Assembly (NCBI RefSeq): GCF_002420705.1
Contig: NZ_DIIM01000001.1
Location: 62,001 to 126,000, forward strand
Reading direction: 5' to 3'
DNA length: 64,000 nucleotides
Origin: Sphingobacterium sp. UBA5670
GTDB taxonomy: Bacteria; Bacteroidota; Bacteroidia; Sphingobacteriales; Sphingobacteriaceae
Under the pieces are notes generated by a model. It searched no databases and was not told the origin of the DNA. It saw only the letters and a program-made list of their open reading frames with translations. Positions 49,974 through 59,075 of this stretch are shown piece by piece (positions within the stretch are counted from its first letter, which is position 1; each line of letters starts with the position of its first letter). A program made the position numbers and the translations under genes.

Positions 49974-52475
49974 TTATTTTTGTCTCAGCTTGTCCGCAAG
50001 AATTTTCATATAAAAACCTCCAACAACACTACGCGCCTTAAAGTTCTCACGGATACCAGTAGTTGAATCATAGAAATCGTTTAAAGGAACACGAGATCCT
50101 GTTTGAATCGAATGATTATATACCGGTTTCACCAATGCTTCAAATGCCTCTCTCGATGGAGCAAATGACGCTGTCCAAAGGATCCAGTCATTTTTCGTAT
50201 AGGCTTTACGGCTATCCAATGGTATCCCGAATCTATTTTGCTTCGTCAGGTAATATTTGATTTCAGTATCATACACTTTTTGAGGAAACAAATTCAGCCC
50301 CAAGACTTTGTCCCAGATCAAATTATATTTTTGACTCCAGGTATTTTTATCATCAAATGTCAGGGCATAGTGATCGCCAGCATCTGCCATTTCCATCCAT
50401 TTTGGAACCATTTCTTCGGCAATAGCACGATATTTTTTTGCTGTGGCTGTTTCACCGATTGTCTCAGCGAGCTGCGCATAACAAGCAATACCTACGATCG
50501 CTTTAACAGATAAATTTGCATTTCGCGCAAGGTGACCAGCAAAATCATCCGTACATAGCTGTGTTTTAGGGTCGAAACCGTCTTTAACAAGATAATCTAC
50601 CCAGGTGGTCAGCGTTTTCCAATGTTTTTTCGCATAATCTCCGTTCCCCTGCACTTTCGTGATTGCAGCGGTTAAAATAATCATATTGCCCGACTCTTCC
50701 ACTGGCATAGGTTCGCCATACGTCTGGCCATTGGCCAATGGATAAGTACCCAGATCGTGCGCCGCCCAAGGATAAGGATATTGCCCGCTTTCGCTAAAAT
50801 AAAAGATTCCGCTCAACATTCCCTTTAACAGCTCAGGATTATAAATCAAATATAATGGCGCTGATGGATAGGTAACATCGACCGTATTGATAAAGCCGCC
50901 ACTGTTATTTTCTTTGGAAAGCCATAGCAGTTCATTTTGTGGACTTTTTACCAAAGTATGTGCTGCAATACTTTGGCGATAAGCAAGAACGTTCAGGTGT
51001 GCATATTCTTTTCCGCCCGATTTTAGTGCATCAGCATAGACAGCTTTATCGAATACCACACATTTATCGAGCACACTGCGATACTCGTCTGCCGCCAGCG
51101 TCAACTGATTTTCAATCGTTTCCTGGCCGGAATTGTTCCACCAGGGTCTTAGATTATTTTTAAAATACTGAATCGCATAAATTTCATCATAACCTAATTC
51201 AACAAAGCGCTCCTCCGCCTTCGATCCTACATTGCCAAATGGAATGATCGTGTTCAGCGCAAGTGAAGTACCTTTTAAACTTTTTGCGGTTGTCACTGTT
51301 CCCTTTCTAAAGGCATCTACGGCACCTGCCATCGGACTTAAAAACTGCTGTGCCTTATCTTTCTTTGGCGAAGCGACATAAAAATAGCCCCAGTCAATCC
51401 GCATATCGTCGGCACCTTTCTGCAAGATGGGCTGTTCGACCGTTCCGGCTTTCAGTACCGCCAATTTTTCGGTCTCATATTTCTCTACGGTCACTTCCTG
51501 CGAAGGTTTATATACCGCGATATTTGATGCCGCACTTAGAAACACTTTGACAGCATGCTGCTTGCCATCGTTTGCTTTTACATTGTACGTGATATAGCTT
51601 ACAGGTCTAGCCAATAAATTTAGATCGTCCATAAGCAAAGGCGACGTAAAAGTCAATTTTAGATCCACTTTACCCGCCTGAAAATTATAGATCGTACGCG
51701 TGGCAGTTATTTCCACATCTTTCTGTATTGCCGTCTGCACCTTCGGACCACGCTCTTTAAGTCTGTCAACCAGACCAAAATCCAGGTAACGGCCGCCTGC
51801 AGTATTCTTCAAATGGATGGCAATCGTATTTTGCCCGACTTTCAAATTAGCCTTATCGATCGGTAAATACTGAAAGCTATTTGTCCAGCCTGTTTTTTCA
51901 TAGACTTTCTTTCCGTTCAAAAATACTTCCACATTATCATCATGATTCAGTTTCAGAAACAGCTCATTAATGTCCTGCGGATTCGCTACAGTAAACTCAC
52001 GCCGTACCCAGATATCGTCCGATTTCCAGAGCGTTTTCACCTGCTTTTCATCGTCACCAATAGGGGCAACACCCGATTTCCAGCCCTCCGCTTTATAAGC
52101 GGCAAACTGCCAGTCCCCTTGTGGCTTGGATTCTGAATAATGTATTGTATAAGATTTATCTTCGGCAGTTGGCAGAATAACCGCATAATTAGGTTCTTCT
52201 TTACCAAGAAAACGATAGATATTACCATCAACATTAATTAAGCCTAACAACGAATGATCAGCTTCAGTCCAGTGTTTCGTTGTCGATGCATTGAGCTGAT
52301 CCGTCATCGACCATATACTAAAATTAGGATTATGCGTAATCAATGGATAAGCCGGAGCTTTCCTTTCTTGGGCTTGCACATGTAAAAAGGTAGAAACACA
52401 GGCGACGAGATAACAAAGGCCTATTTTCCCAACTTTGTTCATGGCATAAATAGATTTTTGAAAAGGTTTAATCAT
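49974..52475 (-). CDS. Secreted glutaminase-like protein (DUF4965/DUF5127/DUF1793 architecture)
   Basis: 833 residues; an ATG at 52442 (MNKVGKIGLCYLVACVST) gives a slightly shorter, more canonical signal peptide. N-terminal segment APAYPLITHNPNFSIWSM matches DUF4964. Residues about 120-240 form a beta-sandwich ligand-binding insert of galactose-binding-like type (DIWVRREFTVANPQDINELF, NHDDNVEVFLNGKKVYEKTG). DUF5127 follows, then DUF4965 (GYDEIYAIQYFKNNLRPWW) and the helical DUF1793 end (DDFAGHLARNANLSVKAIVG, SAPLYLIYNPELLKG). Fungal relatives are called glutaminase GtaA; in Bacteroidetes the substrate is not established and a glycosidase-like role is equally possible. It is isolated from any PUL genes in the window. 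Confidence 0.85.
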   Translation of the reverse strand: MIKPFQKSIYAMNKVGKIGLCYLVACVSTFLHVQAQERKAPAYPLITHNPNFSIWSMTDQLNASTTKHWTEADHSLLGLINVDGNIYRFLGKEEPNYAVILPTAEDKSYTIHYSESKPQGDWQFAAYKAEGWKSGVAPIGDDEKQVKTLWKSDDIWVRREFTVANPQDINELFLKLNHDDNVEVFLNGKKVYEKTGWTNSFQYLPIDKANLKVGQNTIAIHLKNTAGGRYLDFGLVDRLKERGPKVQTAIQKDVEITATRTIYNFQAGKVDLKLTFTSPLLMDDLNLLARPVSYITYNVKANDGKQHAVKVFLSAASNIAVYKPSQEVTVEKYETEKLAVLKAGTVEQPILQKGADDMRIDWGYFYVASPKKDKAQQFLSPMAGAVDAFRKGTVTTAKSLKGTSLALNTIIPFGNVGSKAEERFVELGYDEIYAIQYFKNNLRPWWNNSGQETIENQLTLAADEYRSVLDKCVVFDKAVYADALKSGGKEYAHLNVLAYRQSIAAHTLVKSPQNELLWLSKENNSGGFINTVDVTYPSAPLYLIYNPELLKGMLSGIFYFSESGQYPYPWAAHDLGTYPLANGQTYGEPMPVEESGNMIILTAAITKVQGNGDYAKKHWKTLTTWVDYLVKDGFDPKTQLCTDDFAGHLARNANLSVKAIVGIACYAQLAETIGETATAKKYRAIAEEMVPKWMEMADAGDHYALTFDDKNTWSQKYNLIWDKVLGLNLFPQKVYDTEIKYYLTKQNRFGIPLDSRKAYTKNDWILWTASFAPSREAFEALVKPVYNHSIQTGSRVPLNDFYDSTTGIRENFKARSVVGGFYMKILADKLRQK

Positions 52476-52638
52476 ATTTTTTGGATAAAATTAGCTATAC
52501 AGTTTTTTGGCATTGAGCTTATGCCCAATCGTTTTAACAAAGAAAGTGGGAATAAATTAAATTCAGCTGTCGCATCGTATCATTTTATATTCAATTTATA
52601 TCATATTTAACACTTGGTTAGGTAATAGAGATAATTAT

Positions 52639-52646
52639 TATCTTTG
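52639..52646 (+). promoter_or_regulatory. Predicted -7 promoter element of the MscS gene (TATCTTTG)
   Basis: An exact TAnnTTTG match with TTG 22 bases upstream (52614-52616); leader of about 67 bases to the ATG at 52714. Confidence 0.5.
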
Positions 52647-52713
52647 GAAACCTGTCCGATTGTTCTTCGCATCATGACCTGCAAACATCGGCTTCAATTT
52701 TATCCGCAAAACG

Positions 52714-54516
52714 ATGAGAAGTATTTACATTTTTTCCCTGATTACCCTATCTTGTCTTTTCTCAACAAGCACTCAGCTTTATGCGCAGGAGACAGATTCA
52801 GTCAATAAAAAAGAGTTGGGGTTAAGTTCCCTGCTGAACGAAATTAGACAGCAGCAAATTAATGATTCTCTCGAACGCGTAAAACTCCAGAACGAAATTG
52901 CCGATCTCAAAAGTCAAAATAGTCCTAAAAAGGAGAACTTAAAACAACAGCTCAATGAGTTTGATGAAGAAAATAACATTCGGCAGCAGCAATTGAAAAT
53001 AAGAGTAGACTCTATCAAAAAAAACACAAAAAGATATGCTGTTGCCCCATTTAATGATACGCTATTCTATATCTATAATAAACTGGGATCATCATTAGCC
53101 AAAGACCGGGCTTACAATGTAGTCAGCCGGATCCATAATCTATATGAAGATGATTTTGTGAAAGTAGATTCATTTAAAATCGAAAATAACGAAATCAGTA
53201 CAGACATTGTTTACAAAGATCTCGTGATCACTTCCGTCACAGAACTCGATGCACTTCTGGAAGGAAAAAGCAAAGAAGAGATTGCGACAAACTACCTAAA
53301 AAGAATTCAGGATTCAATCACAACGGAACGTGCAGATAACAGCATTACAAAACTTCTTACCCGTATTGGACTTGTATTTCTCATTCTCGTCGTTTTTTCA
53401 ATATTGATTTTATTGATAAACAAATTGAAAAAATATGGTACGCAACGTATATTGACGGAAAGAACACAACGGATCAAAGATATTAAGATCAAAAATTACG
53501 TACTTGTTACTTCTGTACAAAAAACGCGTATGTTTATTAATGCAATTAATATCTTGCGCTGGGCATTAATTATCCTAATTGCCTTTATTATGCTGCCGAT
53601 TGTCTTTAGTGTTTTCCCTTTTACACAGAGCTGGGCATCCAACCTCATTGGACTCTTCACAAAACCTTTGAAGACAGCAGTTCTGGCAATCTGGGACTAT
53701 ATTCCAAATCTGATTACTGTATTTGTCATACTAGTTGTCATGCGTTATGCCGTTCGATTCGTAAAATACATATTTAGCGAAATCGACAAAGGGAAATTGG
53801 AGGTCAATGGCTTTCATCGTGATTTTGCCATGCCAACTTTTACCATTGTCCGCTTTCTGCTTCAGGCTTTCACACTCGTGCTTATTTTCCCTTATTTACC
53901 CGGAGCCAATTCAGATATCTTTAAAGGAATCTCCGTATTTATTGGCGTCTTGTTCTCTTTAGGATCATCGTCTGCAATATCCAACATCATCGCTGGTTTA
54001 GTGATCACTTATATGCGCCCTTTTCGTATCGGGGATCGCATCACTATTGCTGATAAAACTGGGGTTGTTATTGAAAAGTCACCGCTGGTAACGAGACTTA
54101 GAACAATAAAAAATGAAGAAATCACCATCCCCAACTCGTCGGTTCTTTCCGGAAATACGGTCAATTATTCAACCTTCTCGGAAGACGGAATTTGTTTCCA
54201 GGTAGAATTAACAGTCGGTTATGAAGAACCTTGGCAGCGTATACACGAGTTGTTGCTAAACATTCCACCTCGAATAAAACGTGTAAACCTCAGCCCAGCG
54301 CCGTTTGTCTTACAAAAAAAACTAGATGACTTTTATGTGTTGTATGAACTCAATGTCTATATCGCTAAATCTGCAGAAATTGAACTGGCAAAATCAGAGA
54401 TTTTTCAATCGATCCTTGATGACTTCTTAGCTGCGGGAATTGATATGAATGGTCCACATATATTTGCCAAAGTGGATCACGTCCAGCAATACAATCCAAA
54501 AATGACCAACAATTAG
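52714..54516 (+). CDS. MscS family mechanosensitive ion channel
   Basis: 600 residues. Signal peptide to about 25 (LFSTSTQLYAQ), a long charged coiled-coil/periplasmic region to about 200, a membrane helix near 213-233 (IGLVFLILVVFSILILLIN), further helices 275-305 and 330-350, then the pore-lining segment (GISVFIGVLFSLGSSSAISN, IIAGLVITYMRPFRIGDRI) with the Gly/Ala-rich TM3 and the beta domain signature RPFRIGDRITIADKTG. The C-terminal cytoplasmic domain runs from NSSVLSGNTVNYS. It opens under membrane tension to release solutes. The large periplasmic N-terminus puts it among the bigger MscS relatives. Monocistronic. Confidence 0.93.
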   Translation: MRSIYIFSLITLSCLFSTSTQLYAQETDSVNKKELGLSSLLNEIRQQQINDSLERVKLQNEIADLKSQNSPKKENLKQQLNEFDEENNIRQQQLKIRVDSIKKNTKRYAVAPFNDTLFYIYNKLGSSLAKDRAYNVVSRIHNLYEDDFVKVDSFKIENNEISTDIVYKDLVITSVTELDALLEGKSKEEIATNYLKRIQDSITTERADNSITKLLTRIGLVFLILVVFSILILLINKLKKYGTQRILTERTQRIKDIKIKNYVLVTSVQKTRMFINAINILRWALIILIAFIMLPIVFSVFPFTQSWASNLIGLFTKPLKTAVLAIWDYIPNLITVFVILVVMRYAVRFVKYIFSEIDKGKLEVNGFHRDFAMPTFTIVRFLLQAFTLVLIFPYLPGANSDIFKGISVFIGVLFSLGSSSAISNIIAGLVITYMRPFRIGDRITIADKTGVVIEKSPLVTRLRTIKNEEITIPNSSVLSGNTVNYSTFSEDGICFQVELTVGYEEPWQRIHELLLNIPPRIKRVNLSPAPFVLQKKLDDFYVLYELNVYIAKSAEIELAKSEIFQSILDDFLAAGIDMNGPHIFAKVDHVQQYNPKMTNN

Positions 54517-54690
54517 TCTGCATTAACCCGAACATCACATTTGGGATTTTCAAGCAAAGCTATCCACTCCTCATCACTGTAGGCAGATTCCTTCTGATAA
54601 TTGCTCCCGAAAACCTCCGGAGTAGAAAATAACGTCTCAGCTCATAGTTTTCCATATGCAACAAATTACGTGATCTTTTAACGTAAATAT
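54513..54690 (-). pseudogene. GNAT acetyltransferase relic (N-terminal fragment, frameshifted)
   Basis: On the minus strand one frame reads DHVICCIWKTM and, after a one-base shift near 54642, another reads AETLFSTPEVFGSNYQKES, continuing YSDEEWIALLENPKCDV and stopping at a TAA that overlaps the mscS stop. The order (IWK, R/A-ET L, P-E-V-F-G-S-N-Y..E, E-E-W) is the typical opening of GNAT enzymes. The acetyl-CoA-binding part is missing. The call rests on a short stretch of recognisable residues. Confidence 0.45.
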
Positions 54691-54803
54691 AGTTAAGAAA
54701 GCACAACATACTGCCACTGGACTATCTGCTTTATTCAATTTGGACTAGCTTTCTCCAAGCTATTGGCCGTAATTTTGAACTAAATCAAGAAATAGTTATT
54801 TGC

Positions 54804-55418
54804 ATGTATGTACCCAAACATTTCCAATTTGAAGGCTACGCCGAGAAGATTGCATTTATGCAACAATATAGCTTTGCAACCATCGTATCGATAAAAAATG
54901 GCATTCCGATAGCAACACAACTTCCCTTCCATATCCGTATGGACAAAGACCAGCTGATTTTGACATCACACTTCGCCCGCGCCAACGAACAAGCAGATTA
55001 TATCGAAAATTCACCATCACTGGTTATATTCTCCGAACCTCATGCCTATATTTCTCCGCAGCACTACGACAAAGTGGAAAGCGTGCCAACCTGGGATTAC
55101 ATCGCAGTACATGCCTATGGTCTTGCATCAATCCTAACAGACGAACAGGCAAAAAACAAAGTATTGGAGCAGATGATCCTCAGTTATGATGAAGCCTATC
55201 TGACACAATGGAATGAACTCTCCGATCGATTTAAAAGTGGAATGATGCGGGGTATTGTCGCATTTGAACTTGTCGTGACGGATTTGCAGGGACAAAAAAA
55301 ATTAAGTCAAAATAAAAGCGAAACAGAAAGACTGCGGATCAGTGATTTTTTGGAAAATAGTAATAGAACGCACGAACGCGATATTGCAACATCGATGAAA
55401 AATCAATCCCATGAATGA
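54804..55418 (+). CDS. paiB: PaiB-type FMN-binding transcriptional regulator
   Basis: 204 residues. The start MYVPKHFQFEGYAEKIAFMQ, then FATIVSIKNGIPIATQLPFH and the flavin-like barrel piece LILTSHFARANEQAD, with FSEPHAYISPQHYDKVESVP and TWDYIAVHAYG, are the hallmark of the PaiB (FMN-binding negative regulator) family. In Bacillus, PaiB and PaiA act together on sporulation and protease genes. It is the first gene of paiB-paiA-yggS-GATase; the stop overlaps the next start in ATGA fashion. Confidence 0.93.
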   Translation: MYVPKHFQFEGYAEKIAFMQQYSFATIVSIKNGIPIATQLPFHIRMDKDQLILTSHFARANEQADYIENSPSLVIFSEPHAYISPQHYDKVESVPTWDYIAVHAYGLASILTDEQAKNKVLEQMILSYDEAYLTQWNELSDRFKSGMMRGIVAFELVVTDLQGQKKLSQNKSETERLRISDFLENSNRTHERDIATSMKNQSHE

Positions 55419-55972
55419 ATAAAAAAATGAAAAAAAATAACATCGACATCAATATCACAAAAGTAAAACTAACAGATATTGACCTTCTGCAGGATATAGG
55501 AAAAAAAACTTTTGTCCAAACTTTTTCGGATACGAATACCGAAGACAATATGAAGGCTTATCTGGCAGAAGGTTTTTCAAGGGAAAAATTATTGTCTGAA
55601 CTCTGTAACGACGAATCGGAATTTTACTTTGCCGCAGCGGAAAATAAGATTGTTGGTTATCTGAAAGTAAATACGGGCCAGGCCCAGACCGAACAGCAAT
55701 CCTCACAAGCGCTAGAAATTGAACGTATCTATGTATTACAGGAATTTCATGGAAGAAAAGTAGGACAATTATTGTATGAAAAAGCACTCAGCCTGGCACA
55801 GCGGAAAGAAGCCCCATTTGTTTGGCTGGGTGTCTGGGAGAAGAATCTGCGTGCAATCAATTTCTATCAGAAAAATGGTTTTGTCGCATTTGATCAACAT
55901 ATTTTTCAATTAGGTGATGATCAGCAAACAGATGTCCTGATGAAAAAAATAATACCGCCCTACCATGAATGA
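55415..55972 (+). CDS. paiA: PaiA-like GNAT acetyltransferase
   Basis: 185 residues. The family segment KKTFVQTFSDTNTEDNMKAY is the diagnostic PaiA opening. The acetyl-CoA loop is RIYVLQEFHGRKVGQLLYEK, followed by GVWEKNLRAINFYQKNGFVA. PaiA in Bacillus acetylates spermidine and spermine; the substrate here is likely a polyamine, but this is inferred. Co-transcribed with paiB (overlap of four bases) and yggS (overlap of eight bases). Confidence 0.88.
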   Translation: MNKKMKKNNIDINITKVKLTDIDLLQDIGKKTFVQTFSDTNTEDNMKAYLAEGFSREKLLSELCNDESEFYFAAAENKIVGYLKVNTGQAQTEQQSSQALEIERIYVLQEFHGRKVGQLLYEKALSLAQRKEAPFVWLGVWEKNLRAINFYQKNGFVAFDQHIFQLGDDQQTDVLMKKIIPPYHE

Positions 55973-56696
55973 GACAATTACAGAAAATATACGCATAATT
56001 CAACAGCGTATAGACAAAGCCTGCAAGGCAAATAACCGAAATCCACAGGAGGTAAAATTATTGCTGGCAACCAAAACCGTTCCCGCCGAACGTATTGAAA
56101 TCGCATTGCGCACAGGACAAACATTGATTGCCGAGAATAAAGTACAGGAACTGAAAGACAAATTTGAGTATTTAAATACCATTCCCCATATCAATCATTT
56201 TATTGGACATCTGCAAACCAATAAAATCAAAGATATCCTCAAATACAATGTATCCTGCATTCATTCGATAGACCGTTTCGATCTTGCTGAAAAATTGCAT
56301 CAGCGACTTTTAAAGGAAAATAAAACCATGGAAGTGCTTATTCAGGTAAACACCTCTTTTGAAGAAAGTAAATACGGAGCTTCCCCCACGGAGGTGCTTG
56401 ACCTCGTTCGGCAAATTGCCACATTAAACACGCTGCAGATTAAAGGGTTGATGACAATAGGTCTCCTGAGTGCAGAAGCAAAAAAAATACGACAGTGCTT
56501 CCAATTGCTCAAACATATTCAACAAGAAATCATAGCTTTACATATCCCTCAGGTTTCGATGGAAGAATTGTCAATGGGCATGAGCGGCGATTTAGAAATA
56601 GCAATAGCAGAAGGCGCAACAATTGTCCGAGTGGGCACGGCAATTTTTGGACAGCGACCGACGCCAGATAATTATTATTGGAATGAGCACATTTAA
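55965..56696 (+). CDS. YggS/PROSC family PLP-homeostasis protein
   Basis: 243 residues. The PLP-Lys segment is VKLLLATKTVPAER. Further marks are LIAENKVQELKDKFEYL, HINHFIGHLQTNKIKDIL, CIHSIDRFDLAEKLH, VNTSFEESKYGASP, IKGLMTIG, SMGMSGDLEIAIAEGATIV and the final RVGTAIFGQR, all in family order. YggS binds PLP and balances vitamin B6 and amino-acid pools; it is not a racemase. It overlaps paiA and is followed by a GATase gene after about ten bases. Confidence 0.95.
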   Translation: MNETITENIRIIQQRIDKACKANNRNPQEVKLLLATKTVPAERIEIALRTGQTLIAENKVQELKDKFEYLNTIPHINHFIGHLQTNKIKDILKYNVSCIHSIDRFDLAEKLHQRLLKENKTMEVLIQVNTSFEESKYGASPTEVLDLVRQIATLNTLQIKGLMTIGLLSAEAKKIRQCFQLLKHIQQEIIALHIPQVSMEELSMGMSGDLEIAIAEGATIVRVGTAIFGQRPTPDNYYWNEHI

Positions 56697-56706
56697 CGTA
56701 AAAAAG

Positions 56707-57453
56707 ATGCACATACATTTTATACAGCACGAAGTTTTTGAGGCCCCCGGAGCCTATTTGCATTGGGCAGAAAAGCGCCAACATCAGGTTACTTTTTCCC
56801 GCGTTTACCAGCAGGACCTTCTTCCAAAAGAAATCGACTCCATCGACTTTTTGATCGTTATGGGCGGACCTCAAAGTCCAGATTCATCCCAAACCGAATA
56901 CCATTACTTTGACGCGAAGTCCGAAATTGCGCTTATCCGGCAATGCATTATCGCCGGAAAGGCTGTTGTGGGAGTTTGCCTGGGGGCTCAATTGATTGGC
57001 GAGGCACTCGCTGCGCCGTATGCGCATAGCCCGGAAAAAGAGATTGGAGTCTTCCCGATCAAGCTCACGACCGAGGGAATGAACGATATCAACATAGCCC
57101 ATTTTGGCAATATATTGGAGGTCGGACATTGGCACAATGATATGCCCGGACTAACAGAAGAAAGTAAAATATTAGCAAACAGCGCAGGCTGCCCCAGACA
57201 AATTGTGCGCTATGCAAAGCTCGTTTACGGATTTCAATGCCATATGGAATTTACACCAGAGGTTGTCTCCCTTTTGATCGATTCGGAAACAGATCTTCGG
57301 CGCCAAAGCCAAACGCATCAATTTGTACAATCTGCTAATGAAATTCAAAGCTACAACTACAAAGAAATGAACAGCAAGCTCCACACTTTTTTAGATTTAT
57401 TTGAATCCGAATATGTTGAAACCTTGATCAAACCAGAAAGTACACATTCCTAA
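56707..57453 (+). CDS. Class I glutamine amidotransferase-like protein
   Basis: Start chosen at ATG 56707 (MHIHFIQHEVFEAPGAYLHW), 248 residues, matching family starts; ATG 56683 would overlap yggS. The nucleophile elbow VGVCLGAQLIGEAL has Cys91. The His-Glu pair is in YGFQCHMEFTPEVV. The first domain has MGGPQSPDSSQ. Such GMP-synthase-like GATases act alone and often hydrolyse gamma-glutamyl compounds or related polyamine conjugates. Its place behind paiBA and yggS hints at polyamine or amine catabolism. Last gene of the operon. Confidence 0.9.
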   Translation: MHIHFIQHEVFEAPGAYLHWAEKRQHQVTFSRVYQQDLLPKEIDSIDFLIVMGGPQSPDSSQTEYHYFDAKSEIALIRQCIIAGKAVVGVCLGAQLIGEALAAPYAHSPEKEIGVFPIKLTTEGMNDINIAHFGNILEVGHWHNDMPGLTEESKILANSAGCPRQIVRYAKLVYGFQCHMEFTPEVVSLLIDSETDLRRQSQTHQFVQSANEIQSYNYKEMNSKLHTFLDLFESEYVETLIKPESTHS

Positions 57454-57502
57454 ACAAAGCTGTTAAATCCGCATAGTTAATTCATTAATCAGATAAAAAT
57501 AG

Positions 57503-57510
57503 TAGCTTTG
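57503..57510 (+). promoter_or_regulatory. Predicted -7 promoter element (TAGCTTTG)
   Basis: An exact TAnnTTTG match 22 bases before the ATG of the small lipoprotein gene; no clear -33 element. Confidence 0.4.
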
Positions 57511-57532
57511 GTTATAACGTAAAAAACTATTG

Positions 57533-57856
57533 ATGGACCTTAAGCGCAGTCGACTTTTAAAAATGGGCTACCTCTTTTTTTTGGGGCTGCTCCTATTTTC
57601 TTGCATTTCCAAAAAAGAAAACACAGATCTGGTCTGGTATCAGCACCAGGTTATTGAACAGGTTGTACGGGAAAATGACTCCATCTACAGGGTGCAGATC
57701 GGTATTATGGCAGCGTCATTCTGGTTAGATAATCTAGATGGCCAACTGAGCAGCGAATTAACTCTACTGCAGCAGAGCCTCACCCAACGCAACAAGGTGA
57801 ACGTCGCCGTACAGCAGGGTACCAACAAAATCATTCGCGTCACTAACTCAGAGTAA
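57533..57856 (+). CDS. Hypothetical small lipoprotein
   Basis: 107 residues from ATG 57533. Lipobox LLFSC (Cys about 26) after a hydrophobic LKMGYLFFLGLLLF. The mature part is mostly helical (VIEQVVRENDSIYRVQ, ELTLLQQSLTQRNKVN) and not recognised. It has its own candidate promoter and stands between the paiBA operon and a convergent ABM gene. Confidence 0.65.
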   Translation: MDLKRSRLLKMGYLFFLGLLLFSCISKKENTDLVWYQHQVIEQVVRENDSIYRVQIGIMAASFWLDNLDGQLSSELTLLQQSLTQRNKVNVAVQQGTNKIIRVTNSE

Positions 57857-58012
57857 AGAATGTTTTACTAAAAGTAACACAAATGATTTTGGTACCCACC
57901 ACTTCAATTTTTATTTTAATACTTTCACATCCTTTCCACACAGACATCCCCCCCAGAGCTATTTCATCTGCAATACGTTCTTCAATAAAGTCTTTGCAGA
58001 CGAAAGGGTCAC

Positions 58013-58303
58013 TTATGCAAGTTTATTCATTAATAAAATTTGGGGCGCTTCCTGCAGTTTTTCTCCAGCAACTTTTCCGAATTCCACGATATAAGATTGT
58101 TGATTATGCGCATCCAGTCCAGCCTGGTCTTTCCAGATTTCATAAAAGATAAACTGGTTCTCATCATCATTCACCTGATGCAGATCATATTGTATACAGG
58201 CCGCTTCTTTCCTACTTGCTTCAACCATCTCTAGCAATAATGCCAATACCTCTTCGCGATGCGAAGGAACTGCTTTTAAAATTGCTGTTAAATATACTTT
58301 CAT
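58013..58303 (-). CDS. Antibiotic biosynthesis monooxygenase (ABM) family protein, YgiN-like
   Basis: 96 residues, one ferredoxin-like ABM domain: VYLTAILKAVPSHREEVLAL, ASRKEAACIQYDLHQVNDD, FIFYEIWKDQAGLDAHNQQS and the closing YIVEFGKVAGEKLQ. The FxxxEIWKDxxxLDxHxxxxH-type signature is typical of putative quinol monooxygenases. It lies 82 bases downstream of the quinone-reductase-type gene on the same strand, which fits the common YgiN-MdaB partnership in quinone handling. Confidence 0.9.
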   Translation of the reverse strand: MKVYLTAILKAVPSHREEVLALLLEMVEASRKEAACIQYDLHQVNDDENQFIFYEIWKDQAGLDAHNQQSYIVEFGKVAGEKLQEAPQILLMNKLA

Positions 58304-58385
58304 CGTTTTGATTTTGTTTTGGTAATAGTTGCTGTAATAATAACAATAAAGCCATGAATAAGCACTATTCCCTTTCGTTTAATTT

Positions 58386-58997
58386 TTAATTCAAGGTAGT
58401 TTCCAGTTGAAACACTTCTTCCAGATATTGCTTATACACTTTCTCGTAGTTAGCAACACGCTCTGCTGATGCACCTTTCTCCATATCATGAAAATGGAAA
58501 CTGCCTATACGCTCCAACCCGGCAAATTGATTCATCTTATGAAAACCAAATAAAACTCCTTCATCAACAGAATGCTGATCGAAAAACTCATTTTCTAATG
58601 TAAATGCAGTGTCAGGCGCATTCCAGCTTGAGGTTACCATATATTTTTTACCTTGCATCAAACCTCCCGTACCATAGTTAATTGCCGGATTTTTACGTGA
58701 TCGGCCATCACTTTTATAGATACCATTGTTGTGCCCTGCCGTAAAGACTTCATCGATATAGAGCTTTAGACGATTGGGAACCTGAAACCACCACACCGGA
58801 AAATGATAAACAATAATATCTGCCCATTTAAAGTTTTCAACTTCCGCCATTGGCTCAAAATCATCATTGATATTGGTAACCCGTGTTTCGAATCCATTTC
58901 CTGCCAGTGTTTCGACAGTCCAATTTGTTATTGTGGTATTAAAAGAACCACCTGAGTGAGCGAAGTTCTGTCCGCCATTAATGATAAATATGTTCAT
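58386..58997 (-). CDS. NAD(P)H-dependent oxidoreductase, MdaB-like
   Basis: Start chosen at ATG 58997 (MNIFIINGGQNFAHSGGSFN), 203 residues. Flavodoxin-like fold: the phosphate-binding loop follows beta1, ADIIVYHFPVWWFQVPNRLK is the FAD/quinone-site segment of the MdaB/NQO family, and TSSWNAPDTAF, GFHKMNQFAG complete it. MdaB is an FAD quinone reductase that protects against quinone redox cycling. It is divergent from a LysR regulator with 97 bases between them and likely regulated by it; followed by the YgiN-like gene. Confidence 0.9.
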   Translation of the reverse strand: MNIFIINGGQNFAHSGGSFNTTITNWTVETLAGNGFETRVTNINDDFEPMAEVENFKWADIIVYHFPVWWFQVPNRLKLYIDEVFTAGHNNGIYKSDGRSRKNPAINYGTGGLMQGKKYMVTSSWNAPDTAFTLENEFFDQHSVDEGVLFGFHKMNQFAGLERIGSFHFHDMEKGASAERVANYEKVYKQYLEEVFQLETTLN

Positions 58998-59017
58998 TTC
59001 TATAATTTTTCTTATTG

Positions 59018-59056
59018 ATAACACAAATTTCTATCATATTTTTAAATAACACAAAT
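59018..59056. promoter_or_regulatory. Paired 11-bp direct repeats in the mdaB/LysR divergent region
   Basis: ATAACACAAAT occurs at 59018-59028 and 59046-59056, 28 bases apart, in the 97-base gap between the divergent genes. Candidate binding sites of the LysR protein. Confidence 0.45.
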
Positions 59057-59067
59057 AATTTAAATTG

Positions 59068-59075
59068 TATATTTG
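59068..59075 (+). promoter_or_regulatory. Predicted -7 promoter element of the LysR gene (TATATTTG)
   Basis: An exact TAnnTTTG match 20 bases before the ATG at 59095, directly downstream of the second direct repeat. Confidence 0.5.

Noticed and set aside
57883..58152. An 89-codon plus-strand open frame in the 57.9-58.2 kb region
   Set aside because: It is antisense to the ABM gene, with no signal or motif.
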